Source of the DNA: Variovorax gracilis
GTDB lineage: Bacteria > Pseudomonadota > Gammaproteobacteria > Burkholderiales > Burkholderiaceae_C
Reading direction: 5' to 3'
Assembly: GCF_030317115.1 (NCBI RefSeq)
Contig: NZ_JASZYF010000010.1
Span: 1 to 64,000, forward strand
Length of the DNA stretch: 64,000 nucleotides
Shown here: positions 17,201-26,593 of the stretch, piece after piece
How the letters are laid out: each line of letters begins with the position of its first letter
How positions within the stretch are numbered: the stretch's first letter is position 1
The notes under the pieces: generated by a model
Database searches by the model: none
Seen by the model: only the letters and a program-made list of their open reading frames with translations
What the model was told of the DNA's origin: nothing
Made by a program: the position numbers and the translations under genes

Positions 17201-17215
17201 GAAGCAGCGTGCTTC
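17201..17215 (+). other. short hairpin in benA leader
   Basis: GAAGCA and TGCTTC form a 6-bp perfect stem around a 3-base loop, 60 bp before the benA start. It is the second inverted repeat in the catA-benA gap. Its role is unknown. Confidence 0.3.
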
Positions 17216-17275
17216 GGCTTTGCGACGACCCCCTTTCAGTGAATCGCCAATTCGCCTACCTCCCAGGAGACACGC

Positions 17276-18661
17276 ATGATCCCCATCTATCCCGTCCCGT
17301 CGACGCCGAACCTCGCCAGGCTGGATGCCTTGCTCGAAGACGATCCGGTCGAGCACAAGTACCGCCTGGACCGTTCCGTCTTCACCGATGAGCAGTTGTT
17401 CGACCTGGAGATGAAGCACATCTTCGAAGGCAACTGGGTCTACCTGGCGCACGAGAGCCAGATCGCCAACGTCAACGACTATCTGACCGTGTATGTCGGC
17501 CGCCAGCCGGTGGTCATCACGCGCAGCAAGGACGGCAAGCTCAATGCGCTGGCGAACACCTGCACGCACCGTGGCGCCATCCTGTGTCGCCACAAGAAGG
17601 GCAACAAGTCGAGCCTCACCTGTCCGTTCCACGGCTGGACGTTCAACAACGCCGGCAAGCTGCTGAAGGTCAAGGACAACAGCGCCGAGGCCGGCTACCC
17701 GTCGAGCTTCAATTGCGAAGGCAGCCACGACCTCGCGAGGCTCGGCGCGTTCGAGAACTATCGCGGCTTCCTGTTCGGCAGCGTGAACCCCGACGTCGTT
17801 CCTCTGAAGGAACACCTGGGAGAGGCCGCCAAGATCATCGACATGATCGTCGACCAGTCGCCCGATGGCCTAGAGGTGCTGCGCGGTGCGTCGACCTACA
17901 CCTTCGACGGCAACTGGAAGCTCGGCGCGGAGAACGGTGCGGACGGCTACCACGTGTCGTCGGTGCACTGGAACTACGCGGCCACCACAAGCCGTCGCAG
18001 CGTCGACGGCAAGGTCGACACCGTGAAGGCGATGAACGCCGGCAAGTGGGCGCAACAGGGTGGTGGCTCTTACACCTTCAAGCACGGCCATCTGCTTTTG
18101 TGGACCAACTGGGCCAACCCCGAAGACCGGCCGTTGTATTCACAGCGCGACGAATGGATCGGGAAGTTCGGCGAGGCCCGCACGGACTGGATGCTGGGCA
18201 AGTCGCGCAACCTGTGCCTGTACCCCAACGTCTACCTGATGGACCAGTTCAGCTCGCAGATCCGCATCGTCCGGCCGATCTCGGTCAACAAGACGGAGGT
18301 GACGATCTATTGCATCGCGCCGAAGGGCGAGGCACCGGAAGCACGCACGCGCCGCCTGCGCCAGTACGAGGACTTCTTCAACGCGACCGGCATGGCCACG
18401 CCCGACGACCTGGAAGAGTTCCGGTCCTGTCAGCACGGCTACGGCGCACGGGCCGTGAAGTGGAACGACATGAGCCGCGGCGCCACGCACTGGATCAAGG
18501 GGCCCGACGCGACAGCCGACCTGATCGACCTGAAGCCGGACCTGAGTTGCGTCAAGACCGAAGACGAAGGGCTCTACATCGGCCAGCACGAATACTGGCT
18601 CGACACCATGAAGAAGGCCGTGATGGTCGAGCATGCCGAGCACGCCCCGGGAGGCCAGTGA
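17276..18661 (+). CDS. benA: benzoate 1,2-dioxygenase alpha subunit
   Basis: A 461-residue Rieske oxygenase large subunit. The Rieske cluster ligands are Cys96-x-His98 and Cys116-x2-His119. The catalytic iron region is [12 protein letters not shown], with bridging Asp223 and ligands His226 and His231. [21 protein letters not shown] and [12 protein letters not shown] strongly match BenA/XylX. It dihydroxylates benzoate to the 1,2-cis-diol carboxylate, with BenB as small subunit and BenC as reductase. It starts after CAGGAGACA. Its stop shares one base with the benB start (TGATG). Anthranilate dioxygenase AntA is an alternative, less likely given benD, benK and benE downstream. Confidence 0.95.
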   Translation: MIPIYPVPSTPNLARLDALLEDDPVEHKYRLDRSVFTDEQLFDLEMKHIFEGNWVYLAHESQIANVNDYLTVYVGRQPVVITRSKDGKLNALANTCTHRGAILCRHKKGNKSSLTCPFHGWTFNNAGKLLKVKDNSAEAGYPSSFNCEGSHDLARLGAFENYRGFLFGSVNPDVVPLKEHLGEAAKIIDMIVDQSPDGLEVLRGASTYTFDGNWKLGAENGADGYHVSSVHWNYAATTSRRSVDGKVDTVKAMNAGKWAQQGGGSYTFKHGHLLLWTNWANPEDRPLYSQRDEWIGKFGEARTDWMLGKSRNLCLYPNVYLMDQFSSQIRIVRPISVNKTEVTIYCIAPKGEAPEARTRRLRQYEDFFNATGMATPDDLEEFRSCQHGYGARAVKWNDMSRGATHWIKGPDATADLIDLKPDLSCVKTEDEGLYIGQHEYWLDTMKKAVMVEHAEHAPGGQ

Positions 18662-19146
18662 TGTTGTCCTACCAGGAACTCCAGGCCTTCGTCTACTCGG
18701 AAGCCCGCGCCCTCGACGAGCACCGCTGGGTCGACTGGCTCGCCTGCTACGCGGACGACGCCGAATTCTTCATGCCGTCATGGGATGACGACGACAAGCT
18801 CACGACCGATCCGCAGAACGAGGTTTCGCTGATCTACTACCCGAACAAGCAGGGCCTCGAGGATCGCGTGTTCCGTATCCAGACGGAGCGCTCCAGCGCC
18901 ACGATGCCGGACACACGCACGGGCCATGCGATCAACAACCTCGAGGTGCTGTCCCAGGACGAGAAGCAATGCGTGGTGTCCTTCAACTGGACCACGCACA
19001 GCTTCCGCTATGACATCGTGGACGTGTACTTCGGGAGCTCCCAGTACACGCTCGACACGAGCGGAGACAAGCCGCTGATCAAGCGCAAGTACGTCGTCCT
19101 CAAGAACGACTACATCCACCACCTGCTCGACATCTATCACATCTGA
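18661..19146 (+). CDS. benB: benzoate 1,2-dioxygenase beta subunit
   Basis: A 161-residue small subunit of the aromatic-ring-hydroxylating oxygenase, with the NTF2-like fold. LDEHRWVDWLACYADDAEFFMP at the N-terminus and the C-terminal RKYVVLKNDYIHHLLDIYHI are conserved in BenB/XylY. It has no cofactor and supports the alpha3beta3 hexamer. It overlaps benA by one base, which ensures equal expression by translational coupling, and precedes benC by 31 bp. Confidence 0.95.
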   Translation: MLSYQELQAFVYSEARALDEHRWVDWLACYADDAEFFMPSWDDDDKLTTDPQNEVSLIYYPNKQGLEDRVFRIQTERSSATMPDTRTGHAINNLEVLSQDEKQCVVSFNWTTHSFRYDIVDVYFGSSQYTLDTSGDKPLIKRKYVVLKNDYIHHLLDIYHI

Positions 19147-19177
19147 ACCCTTCGCCAATTGGGACAAGGAGACAACC

Positions 19178-20194
19178 ATGTCATTCAACATCGCCTTGCA
19201 GTTCGAAGACGGGGTTTCGCGCATCATTCCGTGCGAGCCCAACGAACTGATCGCCGACGCGGCGTATCGCGCCAAGATCAACATTCCCCTCGACTGCCGC
19301 GACGGCGCCTGCGGCACCTGCAAGTGCCACTGCGAGAGCGGCAGCTACACGATGGGCGACTACATCGAGGATGCCCTGGCCGACGACGAAGCGGCCAACG
19401 GCTACGTGCTCACCTGCCAGATGAAGCCCACTTCCGACTGCGTGGTGCGCGTGCCGGCCTCGTCGGCGGCGTGCAAGACGGAGGTCGGCACGCACGGCGG
19501 AAAGCTCACGAAGATAGAACGCGACTCGGCGACGACTGTCTCGTTCTCGCTGCAGGCCGAGCGTCCGCTGGCCTTCCTGCCGGGACAGTACGTGAACCTC
19601 ACGGTGCCCGGCAGCAAGGAGACGCGCTCGTACTCGTTCAGTTCCGCCCCCAACACGTCCGAACTGGCCTTCCTGATCCGCGACGTGCCCGACGGCCTGA
19701 TGAGCACCTACATGCGCCAGAAGGCACAGCCCGAGGATTTCATGATGTTCACGGGACCGTACGGCAGCTTCTACCTGCGCCCGGCCGTGCGCCCGATCCT
19801 GATGCTGGCGGGTGGCACCGGCCTCGCGCCCTTCCTGTCGATGCTGCTGTGGCTGAAAGAGAACCCGACCGACCAGCCGATTCGCCTGGCCTACGGCGTG
19901 AACTCCAACGACGACCTGGTCGAACTCGAAACCCTGGCAGAGCTGAAGGCGAGCTTGCCGGACTTCGAGTTCTTCACCTGCGTGGTGGACGAGGACAGCG
20001 GGCATCCGAAGCAAGGCTACGTGACCCATCATCTTTCGGGCGATGACCTGCACGATGGCGACGTCGATGTGTACGTGTGCGGCCCGCCGCCGATGGTGGA
20101 AGGGGTGCGCAAGTGGATGTCCGGTGTCGGCGTGACGCCCAGGAGCTTCCACTTCGAGAAGTTCTCTTCCGCCAACGAAGCGGTGGCAGCATGA
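19178..20194 (+). CDS. benC: benzoate 1,2-dioxygenase electron transfer reductase
   Basis: A 338-residue reductase. The N-terminal plant-type 2Fe-2S domain has Cys40, Cys45, Cys48 and Cys80 (CRDGACGTCKC and LTC). An FAD-binding barrel follows (RSYSFSSAP) and then an NADH domain (MLAGGTGLAPFLSML and the C-terminal VYVCGPPPMVEGV). It passes electrons from NADH to the BenA Rieske centre. The start has AAGGAGACA. Its stop overlaps the benD start by four bases (ATGA). The architecture is that of class IB reductases. Confidence 0.95.
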   Translation: MSFNIALQFEDGVSRIIPCEPNELIADAAYRAKINIPLDCRDGACGTCKCHCESGSYTMGDYIEDALADDEAANGYVLTCQMKPTSDCVVRVPASSAACKTEVGTHGGKLTKIERDSATTVSFSLQAERPLAFLPGQYVNLTVPGSKETRSYSFSSAPNTSELAFLIRDVPDGLMSTYMRQKAQPEDFMMFTGPYGSFYLRPAVRPILMLAGGTGLAPFLSMLLWLKENPTDQPIRLAYGVNSNDDLVELETLAELKASLPDFEFFTCVVDEDSGHPKQGYVTHHLSGDDLHDGDVDVYVCGPPPMVEGVRKWMSGVGVTPRSFHFEKFSSANEAVAA

Positions 20195-20979
20195 GCGCGC
20201 ACCGCTTCAAGGACAAGGTCGTGATCGTCACCGGCGCCGCGCAAGGCATTGGCCGTGGTGTCGCGCTGCAGGTGGCGGCCGAAGGCGGCACGGTGCTGGC
20301 CGTCGACCGCGCCGACATCGTCGAGGAGGTCGTCGCCGAGATCGAAAAGGGCGGCGGCACCGCCGCGGCTTTCCGGGCCGATCTCGAAACCTTCGCCGGC
20401 GCGCAGGCCATGGTGGCGGAATGCCTGGCCCGGTTCAGGCGCGTCGATGTGCTCATCAACAATGTCGGCGGCACGATCTGGGCCAAGCCCTACGAGCACT
20501 ATGAAGAGGCGCAGATCGAGGCCGAGATCCGGCGCTCGCTTTTCCCGACGCTGTGGTCCTGCCGCGCCGCGCTGCCGTTCATGGTCAGGAAGAAGCGCGG
20601 CGTCATCGTCAACGTCTCGTCGGTCGCCACGCGCGGTGTGCACCGCGTGCCGTATTCGGCGGCCAAGGGGGGCGTCAATGCGCTGACCGCGTCGCTGGCC
20701 ATGGAGCACACGCGCAACGGCATCCGCATCAATGCCACGGCGCCAGGCGGAACCGATGCGCCTCCGCGTCGCGTGCCGCGCAACGCATCGAAGGCCAAGC
20801 CCAATGCGCGCGACACCGCCTGGTACCAGGGCGTGGTCGACCAGACGGTCGATTCCAGTCTCATGCACCGCTACGGGACGATCGACGAACAGGTCGCGCC
20901 CATCCTGTTCCTGGCATCCGACGACGCTTCCTACATCACGGGAACGGTCGTGCCGGTCGGCGGCGGCGATCTCGGCTGA
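20191..20979 (+). CDS. benD: benzoate cis-diol dehydrogenase (SDR)
   Basis: A 262-residue short-chain dehydrogenase. The cofactor motif is VTGAAQGIGRG, with the strand NNVGG and the catalytic pair Tyr-x3-Lys in YSAAKGG. It oxidises and decarboxylates 1,6-dihydroxycyclohexa-2,4-diene-1-carboxylate to catechol with NAD. The four-base overlap with benC and the match to BenD/XylL (APRRVPRN and the VDQTVDSSLMHRYG segment) make the assignment secure. Confidence 0.95.
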   Translation: MSAHRFKDKVVIVTGAAQGIGRGVALQVAAEGGTVLAVDRADIVEEVVAEIEKGGGTAAAFRADLETFAGAQAMVAECLARFRRVDVLINNVGGTIWAKPYEHYEEAQIEAEIRRSLFPTLWSCRAALPFMVRKKRGVIVNVSSVATRGVHRVPYSAAKGGVNALTASLAMEHTRNGIRINATAPGGTDAPPRRVPRNASKAKPNARDTAWYQGVVDQTVDSSLMHRYGTIDEQVAPILFLASDDASYITGTVVPVGGGDLG

Positions 20980-21030
20980 CGCCGCGGCGGCCTTCATTCC
21001 CCACACCCAACCACACATCGAGACAAAACC

Positions 21031-22413
21031 ATGCGCAACATCGATCTCCACAAGCTGGCCGACGAGGCCCGCTTCAATCGCTTCCACGGGCTGGTTCTCT
21101 TCTGGTGCGCCCTGATCATCATCTTCGATGGCTACGACCTCGCAGTGGCCGGCATCGCGCTGCCCTCGATCATGAAGGAGATGGGCGTGAGCCCGACGAA
21201 TGCGGGCTTCATGGTCAGCTCTGCCCTGTTCGGCATGATGTTCGGCGCCATCTTCCTCGGCACGATCGCGGACAGGATCGGCCGGCGACGCGCCATCGTC
21301 ATCTGCATCGCGCTTTTCAGCATCTTCACCGCGGCGGCCGGCCTCACCCACGAGCCGGTCAGCTTCAGCGTGATGCGCTTCCTGGCCGGGCTTGGCATTG
21401 GCGGCGTGATGCCGAACGTAGTCGCCCAGATGACCGAGTATTCACCGCGCAAGATCCGCAGCACGATGGTCACGCTGATGTTCAGCGGCTATGCGGTTGG
21501 AGGCATGCTGGCCGCGCTGCTCGGCAAGGGACTGATCGAAGCCTATGGCTGGTCGTCGGTGTTTCTCGCGGCAGGCTTGCCGGTACTGCTGATCCCCGCG
21601 ATCCTGAAATCGATGCCCGAGTCGATGCCCTTTCTCATGAAGGCGAATCGACTCGACGAGTTGCAACGCCTCGCGTCGCGCCTCGATCCCGCCTACCGGC
21701 CGGAGGCTGGCGACAGCTTCGCGTTGCCGCGCGAAGACAAGGCCGCGAGCGCGCCGATCGGCCGCCTGTTCCAGGACGGCCGCGGCTTCAGCACCGTGAT
21801 GTTCTGGATCGCGTTCTTCATGTGCCTGTTCATGGTGTACGCGCTCAGCTCGTGGCTGACGCGGTTGATGGCGGGCGCCGGCTACAGCCTGGGGTCCGCC
21901 TTGACTTTCGTGCTGGTGCTGAACTTCGGCGCCATGATCGGCGCGGTGGGCGGGGGCTGGCTCGCCGATCGCTTCCACATCAAGTACGTCCTGGTGGGCA
22001 TGTATGCGTTGGCGGCGGTGTCGATCACGCTGCTGGGCTATCGCGCTCCAACGGAATTGCTGTTCCTGCTGGTCGGCCTGGCGGGCGCTTCGACCATCGG
22101 CACGCAGATCGTGACCTACGCCTACGTCGGGCAGTTCTATCCGATGGCGGTGCGCGCCACGGGCATCGGCTGGGCCTCGGGCGTGGGACGAAGCGGCGCC
22201 ATCCTCGCGCCGATCGTGATCGGCAGCCTTGTGGGCCTGGCACTCCCGCTGCAGCAGAACTTCATGGCGATCGCGATTCCCGCGGTGATTGCGGCCGTTG
22301 CGGTGGCCTTGATCGACCATGGTCGCTCGACAGGTGCCCAACATGTCGATGCTTCAGGTGCGCCCCGCGAGAATTCGCCAGTTGGCTCGACGGCCGCAGT
22401 CGCCGCAAAGTAG
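21031..22413 (+). CDS. benK: MFS benzoate transporter (AAHS family)
   Basis: A 460-residue major facilitator with 12 predicted membrane segments. It carries the aromatic acid:H+ symporter signatures: FDGYDLAVAGIALPSIMKEMG in helix 1, GTIADRIGRRRA in the loop 2-3, and RFLAGLGIGGVMPN in helix 4. It imports benzoate with protons through the inner membrane. It lies 51 bp after benD and 9 bp before benE, so it belongs to the same transcript. A related role in importing another aromatic acid cannot be excluded. Confidence 0.9.
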   Translation: MRNIDLHKLADEARFNRFHGLVLFWCALIIIFDGYDLAVAGIALPSIMKEMGVSPTNAGFMVSSALFGMMFGAIFLGTIADRIGRRRAIVICIALFSIFTAAAGLTHEPVSFSVMRFLAGLGIGGVMPNVVAQMTEYSPRKIRSTMVTLMFSGYAVGGMLAALLGKGLIEAYGWSSVFLAAGLPVLLIPAILKSMPESMPFLMKANRLDELQRLASRLDPAYRPEAGDSFALPREDKAASAPIGRLFQDGRGFSTVMFWIAFFMCLFMVYALSSWLTRLMAGAGYSLGSALTFVLVLNFGAMIGAVGGGWLADRFHIKYVLVGMYALAAVSITLLGYRAPTELLFLLVGLAGASTIGTQIVTYAYVGQFYPMAVRATGIGWASGVGRSGAILAPIVIGSLVGLALPLQQNFMAIAIPAVIAAVAVALIDHGRSTGAQHVDASGAPRENSPVGSTAAVAAK

Positions 22414-22422
22414 CGGCCGGCC

Positions 22423-23796
22423 ATGTTGCACCACCTCGAGCGGCCGTCGGGGTCGCTGCCCGGCTGGCGCCGGGTGGTGGCCGATTTCGGCCCCACCTAT
22501 GCAGCCAACGGATTCATCGGCTTTGTCTTCGCGGCCACCGCGCCGGTCGCGATCATCCTGTCGGTCGGCGCAGGCGGCGGCTTGAGCGAGGCGGAGTTGG
22601 CTTCGTGGCTCTTCGGCGTGTTCTTCGTCAATGGCCTCGTCAGCGTGTCGATGTGCTGGCTGTACCGTCAGCCCCTGGCCTTCTTCTGGACCATTCCCGG
22701 TACCGTGCTGGTCGGTCCTGCGCTGATGCACCTCAGCTTCGCCGAGGTGATCGGGGCGTACTACGCGACCGGTGCGCTCATGTTGGTCCTGGGTTGCACG
22801 GGCTGGGTGCGCCGGGCGATGGCAGCGATCCCGATGCCGATCGTGATGGGCATGGTGGCCGCCGTGTTCCTGAGGTTCGGATTGGACCTCGTGCGATCGT
22901 TGCACGACGACGTCGCGTTGGCGGGGCCGATGGTCATCGCATGGCTGGCGCTGACGGCGGTGCCTGCGCTGGGGCGGCGACTGCCGCCGTTGATCGGTGC
23001 CCTGCTGGTGGGTGCCGCCATGACAGCATTCCTGGCGCGAATGGACATCGCCGCGCTCGGGGCCATCGAACTGGTTCGTCCCGTCGTGCGAATGCCAGCG
23101 TGGTCGTGGTCCGCCATGGTGGAACTCGTGGTGCCGCTCGCCGTCACGGTGCTGGTCGTCCAGAACGGCCAGGGCATCGCCGTGTTGAAGTCGGCGGGGC
23201 ACGAGCCACCGGTGAACGCCGTGACGGCAGCCTGCGGGATCGGAGCCATGCTGAGCGCGGCGGTCGGTGCGGTCAGTACCTGCCTCACCGGTCCCACGAA
23301 TGCAATCATCACGGGCTCGGGGGAGCGTCCCCGCCACTACAGCGCGGCCATCTTCACCGGCATCCTCGCAATGGCCTTCGGCCTGATGTCGCCGGCGTTC
23401 ACGCGGCTGATGCTCCATCTGCCAAAGGCCTTCATCATGGTGTTGGCTGGCCTGGCCATGCTGCGCATCTTGCAGTCCGCCTTCATGACGGCGTTCAAGG
23501 ATCGGTTCACGCTCGGCTCGCTGGTGGCCTTTCTTGTCACGGCAGCGGATCTCGCGGTTCTCAACATCGGCGCCGCGTTCTGGGGATTGGTCGTTGGCTT
23601 CGCCGTGTCCTGGTGCCTCGAGCGGCAGGACTTCCCGCCGCAACGCACCTCCTTCGGCATGGTTGAGCGGCTGCGCATGATCGCAGCCGCCGTTCACCGC
23701 CTCGTCATCGCTTCCGGCGCACTGATCGACGAGGCGACACCTCCCGTCAAAGCCCACCCAAAGAAAGAGCCAAGGCAGGGCCGCAACCCTGAATGA
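22423..23796 (+). CDS. benE: BenE-family benzoate:H+ symporter
   Basis: A 457-residue integral membrane protein of the BenE family, with about 12 hydrophobic segments. ANGFIGFVFAATAPVAIIL, TIPGTVLVGPALM, VLVVQNGQGIAVL and TCLTGPTNAI are typical. BenE is a second benzoate importer, unrelated to BenK, and is usual at the end of ben operons. The C-terminal tail after about residue 405 is basic and extends beyond the membrane domain. It ends 68 bp from the convergent outer membrane factor gene; I see no clear terminator in that gap. Confidence 0.93.
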   Translation: MLHHLERPSGSLPGWRRVVADFGPTYAANGFIGFVFAATAPVAIILSVGAGGGLSEAELASWLFGVFFVNGLVSVSMCWLYRQPLAFFWTIPGTVLVGPALMHLSFAEVIGAYYATGALMLVLGCTGWVRRAMAAIPMPIVMGMVAAVFLRFGLDLVRSLHDDVALAGPMVIAWLALTAVPALGRRLPPLIGALLVGAAMTAFLARMDIAALGAIELVRPVVRMPAWSWSAMVELVVPLAVTVLVVQNGQGIAVLKSAGHEPPVNAVTAACGIGAMLSAAVGAVSTCLTGPTNAIITGSGERPRHYSAAIFTGILAMAFGLMSPAFTRLMLHLPKAFIMVLAGLAMLRILQSAFMTAFKDRFTLGSLVAFLVTAADLAVLNIGAAFWGLVVGFAVSWCLERQDFPPQRTSFGMVERLRMIAAAVHRLVIASGALIDEATPPVKAHPKKEPRQGRNPE

Positions 23797-23864
23797 CCCC
23801 GCAAGGCCTTACGTGGGAGCCGCGCATCGGGTGCAGCGGTCACCATGCGCGAGGCCGTCGAAGT

Positions 23865-25379
23865 TCACGACTTGCCTCCAACATCCCCCGCCCCACCCAA
23901 CGCCTTCGACACAGCCACCAACCCCATCGCCAACCGGCTCGTGCTCTCCGCGTACTCCCGCTGCGCCTGCAGCCACGTCCGCTGCGCATCCAGCTGTACC
24001 AGAAAGTCCGTGAGCCCGTGCTCGTAGCGCACTTGCGCGAGTTGCAGCGCCTCGCGGCTGCTGCGCTCCCTCACCGCCAGTTGCGCGTTGCGGCGGCGTT
24101 CAGCCGTGTAGACGTTCAGCGCATCATCGATCTCGTGCCATGCCCTCAGCACGGTCTGCTGGTAGGCCACGGCGGCTTCCTGTTGCTGCAGCTCGCGCAG
24201 GGTCACGGTCGTGCGGCGGCGGCCGCCGTCGAAGATGGGCAGTTGCAGGCTGGGTCCGATGGCCCACGTGCGGCTGCCCCAGTCGCCGAAGCTGCTGCTG
24301 TTTACCGATTCGAAGCCGAAGTTCGCGCCCAGCGTGATGCGCGGGTACAGGTCGGCCACGGCCACGCCGACGGTCGCGGTGGCCTCGTGCAGCCGCGCCT
24401 GCGCCATCTGGATGTCGGGCCGGCGCAGCGCTATCTCCGAAGGCAGGCCCAGCGACAGATCGGGCAGCCGGGGCGCTGCCGCGGTGTCGGGCAGTGGCGC
24501 GAGTTGCGCCTGGAGCGCGCCGGGCCGCTCGGCGATGAGCAGGGTGAGCTGATTGATGGCCTGCGCCTCCTGCACCAGCAGTTGCGGCAACCGCGCGCGG
24601 AGGTCGGCGGCCTGCGCGTTCTGGCGCGTGACGTCGAGGTCGGTCGTGAGCCCGCCGTCGGCGCGGGCCTTGACGAGCTGCAGTGTCTCTTCGGCGGCCG
24701 CGATGTCTTCGCGTGTCAGGCGGATCTGGCGCTGCACCGCGCGCAGGTCGAAGTAATGCCGTGCCACTTCGGCCTGCACGCTGAGCTGCACCTGTGCGAG
24801 CATGGCCTTCGACGCGGCCACGTTGGCATCGGCGGCCTCGACAGAGCGGCGCACGCGGCCCCAGAGATCGATTTCCCACGAGGCGTCGAAGCCGGCCTGA
24901 TAGAAGTTGTGCGGGTCGCTCAGCACCTTGATCAAGTCGTCGCGATTGGCGGGGTTCAGTGCGCCGAGCAGCCGCGTCATTTCGCCGTCCTCGCTCTCGC
25001 GCAGCCGCGTCGCGCGCGCGCTGCCGTTGACCTGGATGCTCTTCTGCGAATCGACCACCGCGAGTTGCGCGCGGCTTTGCGCGAAGCGCAGGGCGGCGGT
25101 CTGCAGGTCCTGGTTGGCGGCGAGCGCCTGCGCTTCCAGTGCATCGAGCACAGGGTCGCCGAACATCGACCAGCCCTGCGGCGCCGCAGCGGCGGCCGGC
25201 GAGCCGAGTTGCGGGTCGAGCAGTTCCGGCGAGCCACTGTGCCATGCGGCGAAGTTGGAAGGCGCCTCGGGCTCCGGGGGCTTGAAATCGGGGCCGACGG
25301 CGCAGCCGGAAAGCAATGCAGCAGCAAGCACGCCGGCAAGGCATGCCGTGGCGCGGAGAGAGCAGGGCGAAGTCTTCAT
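23865..25379 (-). CDS. NodT-family outer membrane efflux lipoprotein
   Basis: A 504-residue outer membrane factor. The signal peptide ends in the lipobox LLSGC, followed by AVGPDFKPPE, the hallmark start of RND/MFP-type outer membrane lipoproteins. Two outer-membrane-efflux domains follow, with RRPDIQMAQARLHEATA between. It forms a trimeric channel through the outer membrane. The gene is last in a minus-strand unit with an HlyD-type adaptor, double ABC protein and two permeases; it starts 78 bp after the second permease. Together they form a complete tripartite exporter. Confidence 0.93.
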   Translation of the reverse strand: MKTSPCSLRATACLAGVLAAALLSGCAVGPDFKPPEPEAPSNFAAWHSGSPELLDPQLGSPAAAAAPQGWSMFGDPVLDALEAQALAANQDLQTAALRFAQSRAQLAVVDSQKSIQVNGSARATRLRESEDGEMTRLLGALNPANRDDLIKVLSDPHNFYQAGFDASWEIDLWGRVRRSVEAADANVAASKAMLAQVQLSVQAEVARHYFDLRAVQRQIRLTREDIAAAEETLQLVKARADGGLTTDLDVTRQNAQAADLRARLPQLLVQEAQAINQLTLLIAERPGALQAQLAPLPDTAAAPRLPDLSLGLPSEIALRRPDIQMAQARLHEATATVGVAVADLYPRITLGANFGFESVNSSSFGDWGSRTWAIGPSLQLPIFDGGRRRTTVTLRELQQQEAAVAYQQTVLRAWHEIDDALNVYTAERRRNAQLAVRERSSREALQLAQVRYEHGLTDFLVQLDAQRTWLQAQREYAESTSRLAMGLVAVSKALGGAGDVGGKS

Positions 25380-25457
25380 GGTTTGCCTTTCAGCAGCAAG
25401 CGATGCCGGGAATCCCGAAGTCCGGCTTTGGCGGCGCGCAGTGGGCGAGGCTGGAAG

Positions 25458-26588
25458 TCATACCAGTCTGTGGCGGAACAGCCAGGCAGCCAATGGCAGC
25501 GTGATCGCCGCGATGATGAAAAGGGGAATGAGGTTGTGCCAGACGGTGAGCAACCCCACACCTTCGAGATAGACGCGTTGCACGAGATCGATGGCAAAGC
25601 GCAGCGGGTTGGCCATGGTGGCGATCTGCAGCGCGCGCGGCATGTTGCTCACCGGAGTAGTCAGGCCCGACAGCAGCATCATCGGCATGATCAGCACGAA
25701 GGTGTAGAGCATGGCCTGCTGCATGTTGGCCGACACCGCCGAGATCGACAACCCGATGCCCACGCTCGCGATGGTGAAGAACGACAACCCGATGTAGAGC
25801 GTGACGAAGGACCCCGCCATCGGCACCCGGAACCACAGCAGCGTGATGAGCAGGACGAGCGTGGATTGCACCAGCCCGATCATCACCGGCGGAATGGCCT
25901 TGCCGATCATGATCTCGGTGGGCGACAGCGGCGTCACGAGCAGTTGGTCGAAGGTGCCTTGCTCGCGCTCCCGTGCCACGGACAGCGCGGTCAGCAGCAG
26001 GGTCTGGATCATGCTGAGCGCCGCGATCATGCCGGGCATGAAGTTCCAGCGCGTCTCGAGATTGGGGTTGAACCATGCGCGCGATTCGATCGAGACTGGC
26101 GCCTGAAGGCCGCCGTGCTTTCGCCGCCATTCATCATTGAAAGCGGAGACGACGGAGTTGACGAAGCCCGCCGCCGAACCCGCGGTGTTCGAGTTGCGCG
26201 CATCGATGATCACCTGGATCGGTGCGGATTCGCCCGCGTTGAGTTGCTGCTCGAACTGCGGCCCGATCTGGATCACGACCAGCGCGTCCTGCGCATTGAC
26301 GATGGGCGCGATCTCGTTGGGTGAGGTGAGCGTCGCGGCGCGGCGGAAGACGCCTGTGCCGTCCAGCTTGGCGATGAGCGCGGTCGATGCGCCGCTGCGG
26401 CTCTGGTCGAGCAGTGCGTAGTCGACATGGCTCAGGTCGTAGGTGGCGGCATAGCCGAAGAGCAGGCTTTGCATCAGCGCCGGCACGATCAGGATGACGC
26501 GGCTGGACGGGTCCTTGAGGATCGCCAGCAGCTCCTTGCGGCAGAGGTTGGCGACGCGGCGCACGAAGTCGGGCAATGAGCCGTTCAT
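25458..26588 (-). CDS. ABC-2 type permease (YbhR/YhhJ-like)
   Basis: A 376-residue ABC-2 permease with one N-terminal membrane helix (ILIVPALMQSLLFGYA), a large periplasmic domain of about 150 residues, and five C-terminal helices. REREQGTFDQLLVTPLSPTEIMIGK is the ABC-2 coupling loop. The start lies 5 bp after the stop of the other permease, so the two are translated together and probably form a heterodimer. It is the YbhR-like partner of an exporter like E. coli YbhGFSR. Confidence 0.92.
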   Translation of the reverse strand: MNGSLPDFVRRVANLCRKELLAILKDPSSRVILIVPALMQSLLFGYAATYDLSHVDYALLDQSRSGASTALIAKLDGTGVFRRAATLTSPNEIAPIVNAQDALVVIQIGPQFEQQLNAGESAPIQVIIDARNSNTAGSAAGFVNSVVSAFNDEWRRKHGGLQAPVSIESRAWFNPNLETRWNFMPGMIAALSMIQTLLLTALSVAREREQGTFDQLLVTPLSPTEIMIGKAIPPVMIGLVQSTLVLLITLLWFRVPMAGSFVTLYIGLSFFTIASVGIGLSISAVSANMQQAMLYTFVLIMPMMLLSGLTTPVSNMPRALQIATMANPLRFAIDLVQRVYLEGVGLLTVWHNLIPLFIIAAITLPLAAWLFRHRLV

Positions 26589-26593
26589 GATCT

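Noticed and set aside
17276-18661. Anthranilate 1,2-dioxygenase (antA) as identity of the oxygenase
   Set aside because: benD, benK and benE follow directly and the sequence matches BenA/XylX more closely; anthranilate operons do not need a cis-diol dehydrogenase.
20553-23666. Very long open frame (over 1000 codons) in another frame through benD-benK-benE
   Set aside because: It is rich in Arg/Gly/His/Pro, has no domain, and overlaps three well-supported genes. Long alternative frames are expected in very GC-rich DNA.
23793-26324. Open frame of over 800 codons opposite the NodT and permease genes
   Set aside because: No start context or domain; opposite-strand genes are complete and recognised.
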